Below are positions 15,706-20,325 of a DNA stretch of 20,325 bases, piece after piece. The notes under the pieces are model-generated. The model made no database searches. It saw only the letters and a program-made list of their open reading frames with translations, and had not been told where the DNA came from. The stretch spans positions 1 through 20,325 of the IMG/VR virus record IMGVR_UViG_3300009593_000164; one strand, 5' to 3'. Origin of the DNA: a virus. Positions within the stretch are counted from its first letter, which is position 1; every line of letters begins with the position of its first letter. A program made the translations under genes and the position numbers.

Positions 15706-17552
15706 GTTTAAATCAACAATGGGATGAAACTCCCACCAATCTATTTCTAAACGGACCAACTCTTTCGTTTACTTCAGAACCATCTAGCATTACTTTAGGT
15801 AATGGAGAAAGTGGAACTTTTGTTGGACTTGCTACAGCAACATTTCCTGCCACAGTAAGTAATGCTGAAAGTGATGGTACAATTGTATATCGATGGTATA
15901 GGAAATTATCATCTGAAACCTCTTTTAGTGCTCTTAGTACAGGTTCAACTTTTTATTCTGGAGAAACAACTAATGTTTTAAGTATTGATTTTGCATTAAG
16001 TCCAGACTTTCATAAAAGTGAATATTATCTTCAAGCAACTTATAATCCTGTTGGTTTTGCTGCAACTGAAAAGACTGCAGGTGATGCTTCTAATGAAGCG
16101 ATTATAACAGCATCTGCAACACTCAATACCAATCCAGGACTTGACATTGCAACTGAACCATCAGATCAGACGGCAGTTGTTAATAGTGAAGCAACTTTTA
16201 CTGTTACACCAGAGTTGACTGATGTATCTCAGGGATCTGTAACATATCAATGGAGATTGAATGATCGACCCGTATCTGATGGCAATAATCAAACAACTAC
16301 GACATTAACAACCAGTTCAAATCAGTATAAGAACAATAATACTAGTGCTGGAAAATTGATTATTGATATTCCAGATAATGCCACTGATGTTCAGATAGAT
16401 ATTTCAGGTGGTCGTGGTGGTTCTGGTAGTGGATATGCTAATGGTAGTGGTGGAGGTGGTGGATATGGAAGAAGAGGATCCTTTATTCTCCCTGATGGAG
16501 GGAGAACTTTAGAACTTTACATTGGTACTGGTGGAGGAACACCAACTCGTGGTGGAAGTTCGACAAACTTTGGATTCCTCAAAGGAGGACAAGGTGGATC
16601 AGGAAACTCTTCCGGTGGTGGAGGAGGATCAGGATCTTTCGTTTATGATAGTAATTTAGGTGGATGGATTATTGCCGCTGGAGGTGGCGGAGGAGGGGGA
16701 GGAGGTGCTCTCAACTCCGGAACTTCTAATGGTGGAGGCACTGCTGGAGGTTTTAGTGCGTTAAGTTCTTTTACTGTCTCCGATAGTGCTTCTGGTGGCG
16801 GTGCTGGCTCAAATATTGGTTCTGGTGGAGGTGGAGGAGCAGGAGGATCAGGTTACAGAGGAGGAAACGGTGGTAGTGCTGGTGCTAACATTCCACCTCC
16901 ACCACCACCTCCACCACCGCCACCGCCACCGCCACCACCACCGCCGCCACCACCACCACCTCCGCCGCCACCACCACCTCCACCACCTCCGCCAGATCGG
17001 AGACGGAGACGGAGAAGTAGGAGAAGAGGTAAGATCATTTGCCAACATCTTGCAACACTTGGATATTTCAAGGATAAAGAGATGAATGATGCAGACCAAC
17101 GGTTTGCAGTATGGCTTAAAAATAATGATCCAGTTGCATATGATGGTTACATTGTTTGGGCTAGAACTGTCGTTGATCTAATGAACGGCGAAGGTCCAGA
17201 ATCTTTCAGAAAAATTACTTTCTTCTGGGAGAGAGATGATGAGAAGAGGATTTATCTTCAACAACAATTGGTATGCTATTATATGGATGCTCTTGCTAAA
17301 CCTTGGGCAAAAGAAATGGCACACCGCATGGATGCCAAAGGATATGAAAAATCAAATCCTGCCGGTAACTTAATGATGAAGATTGGATTGCCTTTATGCC
17401 GTTTGGTTGGAAAGGCAAAGAGTGATAATAAGATGAATCAAACTCTTAAAGTGTTCTTGATTTGGAAGATCGTAACTGTGCTGCTATTATCCGTTGGAAC
17501 AATTTCAACTATTGATTTCTTGTTAAATAAGATTAAAGGATTATTTAAATGA
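15702..17552 (+). CDS. Mosaic fibre: Ig-like, Gly-rich, polyproline, Arg tract, C-terminal membrane domain
   Basis: Encodes 616 residues; ATG 15702 is in an ATGA overlap with the giant fibre gene. In order: two Ig-like beta domains (~15-135 and ~145-200, with VYRWYRK and TYQWRLN strand motifs); a beta/Gly-rich domain (~205-397) like the polyglycine tips of phage adhesins; 34 consecutive prolines (398-431); D then RRRRRRSRRRG (432-443); and a domain from KIICQHLATLGYF to the end (444-616). That last domain looks helical, rich in Trp and charged residues, and ends in a hydrophobic helix (~584-606, VFLIWKIVTVLLLSVGTIST) with a basic tail. The first part fits a tail fibre. The last part has no known function to me; I believe comparable domains occur at the ends of other marine phage fibres. 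A single open frame, no sign of frameshift. Confidence 0.65.
   Translation: MSLNQQWDETPTNLFLNGPTLSFTSEPSSITLGNGESGTFVGLATATFPATVSNAESDGTIVYRWYRKLSSETSFSALSTGSTFYSGETTNVLSIDFALSPDFHKSEYYLQATYNPVGFAATEKTAGDASNEAIITASATLNTNPGLDIATEPSDQTAVVNSEATFTVTPELTDVSQGSVTYQWRLNDRPVSDGNNQTTTTLTTSSNQYKNNNTSAGKLIIDIPDNATDVQIDISGGRGGSGSGYANGSGGGGGYGRRGSFILPDGGRTLELYIGTGGGTPTRGGSSTNFGFLKGGQGGSGNSSGGGGGSGSFVYDSNLGGWIIAAGGGGGGGGGALNSGTSNGGGTAGGFSALSSFTVSDSASGGGAGSNIGSGGGGGAGGSGYRGGNGGSAGANIPPPPPPPPPPPPPPPPPPPPPPPPPPPPPPPPPPDRRRRRRSRRRGKIICQHLATLGYFKDKEMNDADQRFAVWLKNNDPVAYDGYIVWARTVVDLMNGEGPESFRKITFFWERDDEKRIYLQQQLVCYYMDALAKPWAKEMAHRMDAKGYEKSNPAGNLMMKIGLPLCRLVGKAKSDNKMNQTLKVFLIWKIVTVLLLSVGTISTIDFLLNKIKGLFK
16893..17015 (+). 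repeat. Polyproline (CCN)34 tract followed by (CGGAGA)3 Arg tract
   Basis: Bases 16893-16994 are 34 consecutive proline codons (21 CCA, 8 CCG, 5 CCT, no CCC). After one Asp codon, CGGAGA is repeated three times (16998-17015), giving six arginines, with four more basic residues following. It is low-complexity DNA prone to slippage, and the CCN run is roughly complementary to the GGN-rich stretch upstream. Confidence 0.95.
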
Positions 17553-17908
17553 CGGTTGAACATGATGAAAAAATGAATGATTTAATCAGTAACTTTGACA
17601 ATTGTGTTTTTTACAATGCAATTGTCAAAGATGATTATCCATATGATGAGTGGGAAGTAGATTTTCTTGCAGATTTTGCGATAAATGGATTAGAATCTCA
17701 AGTTCAAGAATATTATTATAGATCTGAAAGAATTATAAGTAAGATGAGAGAATTGGGTGTTGATACTGAAGAAACTTGGATTGAAATCGATAAAACTATC
17801 GTAGATCCTATTATAGAACTTATTGATGATGACAATGATGGAACCAATGTATATCAGAAAACCATTGAGATGTTAGCAACCCTAGAAACAAGATACGAGG
17901 TAACCTAA
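17549..17908 (+). CDS. Hypothetical acidic protein
   Basis: Encodes 119 residues, strongly acidic, mostly predicted helical (for example INGLESQVQEYYYRSERIISKMREL is one long helix-like run). ATG 17549 overlaps the stop of the mosaic fibre gene (ATGA), which suggests coupling. I recognise no family. Lying between two Gly-rich fibre genes and coupled to the first, it could be a fibre chaperone or assembly factor, like the small helper proteins often found next to phage fibre genes; that is only inference from position and size. Confidence 0.5.
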   Translation: MTVEHDEKMNDLISNFDNCVFYNAIVKDDYPYDEWEVDFLADFAINGLESQVQEYYYRSERIISKMRELGVDTEETWIEIDKTIVDPIIELIDDDNDGTNVYQKTIEMLATLETRYEVT

Positions 17909-17909
17909 A

Positions 17910-19142
17910 ATGGGAAGAGCGGCAGGGGGAAATGGAGCTACTAGTAGATATAGACTAACAACTACTGGGGGAGCTATAACAATAGCATCACAGGATGCTG
18001 CAGGAGTTACTCCCTATATTCAGGTTACTTATAAAGTTCCTGGTAGTGGTGGTACAACAGTGACTGAAACTACAACTTTATCTGGAACAAATACAGATAC
18101 TTTAACTATAAAATGTGACTCTGTAAAAACACAAGAATTAGATTGCGTGATAGACGGTTCCTCCATTCCTACAGTCCCTACCTCTGTTACGTCAGACACT
18201 GCAAAATTCTTTAGTATTAGTCAAAGTAACCTAGAGCAATCATTTGTTAATTTGGCTATTATTGATGACGAAACTGGTTCATATTCTGCAAGCAGTACAA
18301 ACCTTTATATTAATGACCTAACACTGACCCCATCATCAACAACATCATTAAGGAGTTTTATTTTATATGCAACGCAAAATATTCCAGTAAGGATTACTCT
18401 TGAGGGTGGAGGTGGTTCTCCATACGGATCATCACATTCTGGCGGTGCTGGAGGGAGAACAGTCTTTGATTACACATTACTTGCAAACACCGAGTATGTT
18501 TTTAAACTTGGAGTACATTCTGGCAATGTTCGAGGTGGTCTTGCAGGATACTTTTATGAAAAAGGATCACTACTAGTTGTATCTGGTGGTGGAGGAAATG
18601 CTGGTTCTGGTGGTAATGGTGGTAATGGCGGAGGTGCGGGAATTCAAGGAAAACCTGGTGTAGGTAATGGTGCTGGTATTGGTGGATCTGGATTAATAAA
18701 CGGAACATTACCAGGATCTGGTTTCTTGGCAGCAGGAGCAATAGGTGGTAGAGTAGAATCTTGCACCACAGGATATTATTGGGCGATTCAAGGAAAATCT
18801 CCTTGCGAAGATCTAGGAAAGGTTAACTTTAGAACTGCTAGTGGAACATCAGTAACTAATTCCACTAGTGATATAACCAGAGGATTTAAGGCAGATCTTT
18901 CATATAGTTTGGGTGGAAACCATGGATTCCGACTTAATGGCGGAAATAGTCAATTTGGTAATGGTGGTGGTGGTTGTGGCGCTATAGGAGGAAATGCAAC
19001 TTCTAATGGAGTTGGTGGAGGCGGTGGTGGATCAGGATATACTAATGGTGCTGTGACGGTTGTTGATACTGGTCTTGCACCACAACCTAGTGTGGGAGGA
19101 GCAGCATTTCCTGCAAGAGCAATTATAGAATTACGGACGTAG
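17910..19142 (+). CDS. Gly-rich fibre-tip/adhesin protein (gp38-like)
   Basis: Encodes 410 residues; GAGG at 17897-17900 precedes ATG 17910. The N-terminal ~140 residues are Thr/Ser-rich beta sequence (TTTGGAITIASQ and so on). From ~residue 165 the chain alternates short strands with long glycine runs: LEGGGGSPYGSSHSGGAGG, SGGGGNAGSGGNGGNGGGAG, GNGGGGCGAIGGNATSNGVG. This resembles the glycine-rich motifs of T-even gp38 adhesins, which fold as polyglycine-II bundles with variable loops that contact receptors. The Gly-rich domain of the upstream 616-residue protein is of the same kind. Two Cys pairs occur (CTTGYYWAIQGKSPC and around 18975). Likely receptor-binding; homology to gp38 itself is not claimed. 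Confidence 0.55.
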   Translation: MGRAAGGNGATSRYRLTTTGGAITIASQDAAGVTPYIQVTYKVPGSGGTTVTETTTLSGTNTDTLTIKCDSVKTQELDCVIDGSSIPTVPTSVTSDTAKFFSISQSNLEQSFVNLAIIDDETGSYSASSTNLYINDLTLTPSSTTSLRSFILYATQNIPVRITLEGGGGSPYGSSHSGGAGGRTVFDYTLLANTEYVFKLGVHSGNVRGGLAGYFYEKGSLLVVSGGGGNAGSGGNGGNGGGAGIQGKPGVGNGAGIGGSGLINGTLPGSGFLAAGAIGGRVESCTTGYYWAIQGKSPCEDLGKVNFRTASGTSVTNSTSDITRGFKADLSYSLGGNHGFRLNGGNSQFGNGGGGCGAIGGNATSNGVGGGGGGSGYTNGAVTVVDTGLAPQPSVGGAAFPARAIIELRT

Positions 19143-19149
19143 AAATATA

Positions 19150-19158
19150 CTAAATAGT
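19150..19158 (+). promoter_or_regulatory. CTAAATA-type late-promoter candidate
   Basis: CTAAATAGT lies 26 bases before ATG 19185, in one of the few intergenic gaps of the fibre module. A GGGGGAG stretch (19167-19173) between it and the start could serve as ribosome-binding site. Confidence 0.45.
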
Positions 19159-19184
19159 AAAAAATAGGGGGAGAGTGAACCCAA

Positions 19185-20325
19185 ATGGCTGTAAATAAGA
19201 ATTTTGTAGTCAAAAACGGTTTAGAAGTAAATAATAATCTTCTTATCGCTGATCTTGATACCCAGACAGTTGGTATAGGAACAACCATAGCACCGCATGA
19301 ATTGCATGTCGTTGGTGGTATTGGTGTAACGAATTTAAATGTTACTGGCGTCGCAACAATTGCCAATCTGAGGATCACTGGACCCTCTACGTTTGTTGGT
19401 GTTACGACTTTCACTGACAGTGTTTTCTTTCAGAAAGACGTATCTGTAAATGGCACGATTAACATCGATGCTGGTAGTGGTGGTTCAATCGGAACAGACC
19501 TTGTTATTCAGAGGCACGTAAGAGCTGGTGGTATCGTTACCTTCAGTGATTCACTCTTCGTTGGTAGTGGTTTAGGGCAATCAACTGGAACATTAGGACA
19601 GGTTTTCCAGGTTGCTGGTGTTAGTAGCGATGCATATATTGGTGGAACTCTGGGTATCGGCACCACCAACCCACAGGATCTGGCACTGCATGTTGTTGGT
19701 GATACAAGATTTGTTGGCGTAAATACTTTCCAAGGTGATGTTGTAGTTACTGGTAACCTGGACGTTACTGGTGACATCACCTATGATGAAATCACAGGTA
19801 GAAACCTTAATATCAGTGGTATTTCGACATTCCAAACCTTAACAGCAGGTAGAGTTGCTCTCGTAGGAACAGGAGATACTCTTACTGATGATGCTAACCT
19901 GGCATTTGTTAAAGGTGGCGGACAGTTAGTCCTTGGTGTTGGTGCAACAGTTGGCGGTGCACTAACGGTTGCTGGTGCAACTGACCTTAATGGTGCCCTA
20001 GATGTTAATGGTGAAGTAACTGTCAGTCCCAATACTGCTGGGAAGGACACAATTAAACTGACCACAAATGCTTCAAACGATGGTCGTGTTATAATTAAGT
20101 CTGATACAACCACTAAGGTTGATATTCAGGCAAATGGTGCTTCTTTCTTTGACGGAGGATCTGTTGAATTCAGGAGTGGTGATGGAGTTGGTATTGCAGA
20201 CACCATCTTCCACATTGGAGATACAAATACAAAGATCAGATTCCCTGCTGCTGATACAGTTACAGTAGAGACTGGTGGTGATGAGAGACTTCGTGTAGAT
20301 TCTGCCGGTCGTTTGCTTCTGGGCA
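19185..20325 (+). CDS. Tail fibre protein (5' part, continues past window)
   Basis: The frame is open from ATG 19185 (MAVNKNFVVKNGLEVNNNLL) to the end of the window, 380 codons without a stop. The N-terminus is the usual start of cyanophage fibres that encode a list of 'nodes'. It is followed by shaft repeats with GIGTT, LHVVGG, TGVATI and FVGVTTF elements, then VGGALTVAGATDLNGALDVN. Near the end stands a block (HIGDTNTKIRFPAADTVTVE, then GGDERLRVDSAGRLLLG) that recurs widely in marine phage fibres. The shaft repeats match those in the last part of the 1958-residue protein, which suggests shared ancestry. Likely a trimeric receptor-binding or shaft fibre; the C-terminal tip and any chaperone domain are outside the window. 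Confidence 0.8.
   Translation, partial: MAVNKNFVVKNGLEVNNNLLIADLDTQTVGIGTTIAPHELHVVGGIGVTNLNVTGVATIANLRITGPSTFVGVTTFTDSVFFQKDVSVNGTINIDAGSGGSIGTDLVIQRHVRAGGIVTFSDSLFVGSGLGQSTGTLGQVFQVAGVSSDAYIGGTLGIGTTNPQDLALHVVGDTRFVGVNTFQGDVVVTGNLDVTGDITYDEITGRNLNISGISTFQTLTAGRVALVGTGDTLTDDANLAFVKGGGQLVLGVGATVGGALTVAGATDLNGALDVNGEVTVSPNTAGKDTIKLTTNASNDGRVIIKSDTTTKVDIQANGASFFDGGSVEFRSGDGVGIADTIFHIGDTNTKIRFPAADTVTVETGGDERLRVDSAGRLLLG

Noticed and set aside
16995-17010. AGATCGGAGACGGAG after the proline tract resembles the start of a common sequencing-adapter sequence.
   Set aside because: Only the first eight or so bases agree; the frame stays open, the following (CGGAGA)3 repeat explains the sequence, and the downstream domain continues in frame. 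Read-level checking of the junction would still be worthwhile.
16848-17099. Open frames on the - strand across the Gly/Pro region.
   Set aside because: They are products of the low-complexity GGN/CCN composition, with poly-Gly or Trp/Arg runs and no ribosome-binding sites.
1-20325. CRISPR array, insertion sequence, integrase or attachment site.
   Set aside because: No regularly spaced repeats, transposase or integrase motifs, or inverted-repeat ends were seen. The tRNA genes are complete and I saw no duplicated tRNA 3' end that would mark an attachment site.

Overview
The window looks like a late structural region of a T4-like marine cyanophage (a tailed myovirus of Synechococcus or Prochlorococcus). 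The reasons are: AT-rich DNA; densely packed genes all on the + strand with ATGA-type overlaps; a gp5-type hub/spike protein next to a gp27-like hub candidate; very large tail-fibre and appendage proteins of the type seen in cyanomyoviruses; TAAATA-type late-promoter motifs; three phage tRNA genes; and a small gene whose C-terminus is that of CP12, the Calvin-cycle inhibitor that cyanophages are known to carry. The assignment rests on motifs read by eye, not on a database search.

Layout. Bases 2-4567 hold the tail tip/baseplate hub: the 3' part of a tail protein with a glucosaminidase-like domain, a gp27-like hub candidate, the CP12-like gene, and a gp5-like OB-fold spike protein without a recognisable lysozyme domain. 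Bases 4564-8733 hold five virion-protein genes: a GxGY-repeat protein, a VgrG/gp5-needle-like beta-helix protein behind a late-promoter match, two tandem paralogues sharing a C-terminal domain, and an unrecognised structural protein. Bases 8736-9772 are a non-structural island: an exact consensus sigma-70 promoter, a 60-codon gene, a hairpin terminator, tRNA(CAU), tRNA-Leu(UAA), an 89-codon gene, tRNA-Thr(UGU) and a 59-codon gene. Bases 9791-20325 are the fibre module: a 1958-residue beta-helix fibre, a 616-residue mosaic fibre with a Gly-rich region, 34 consecutive prolines, an Arg tract and a membrane-spanning C-terminus, an acidic 119-residue protein, a second Gly-rich (gp38-like) protein, and the 5' part of another fibre that runs off the window.

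How it fits together. The hub genes would build the cell-puncturing tail tip. Functions that T4 gp5 holds in one chain (OB fold, muralytic enzyme, beta-helical needle) appear to be spread over separate genes here. The fibre module would provide host recognition. The island looks like earlier-expressed genes inserted in the late cluster; its tRNAs probably help translate A-ending codons (UUA, ACA and probably AUA) of the AT-rich genome. The CP12-like gene would act on host carbon metabolism although it sits within hub genes. The most unusual object is the 616-residue protein (15702-17552) with its polyproline/polyarginine junction and C-terminal membrane domain.
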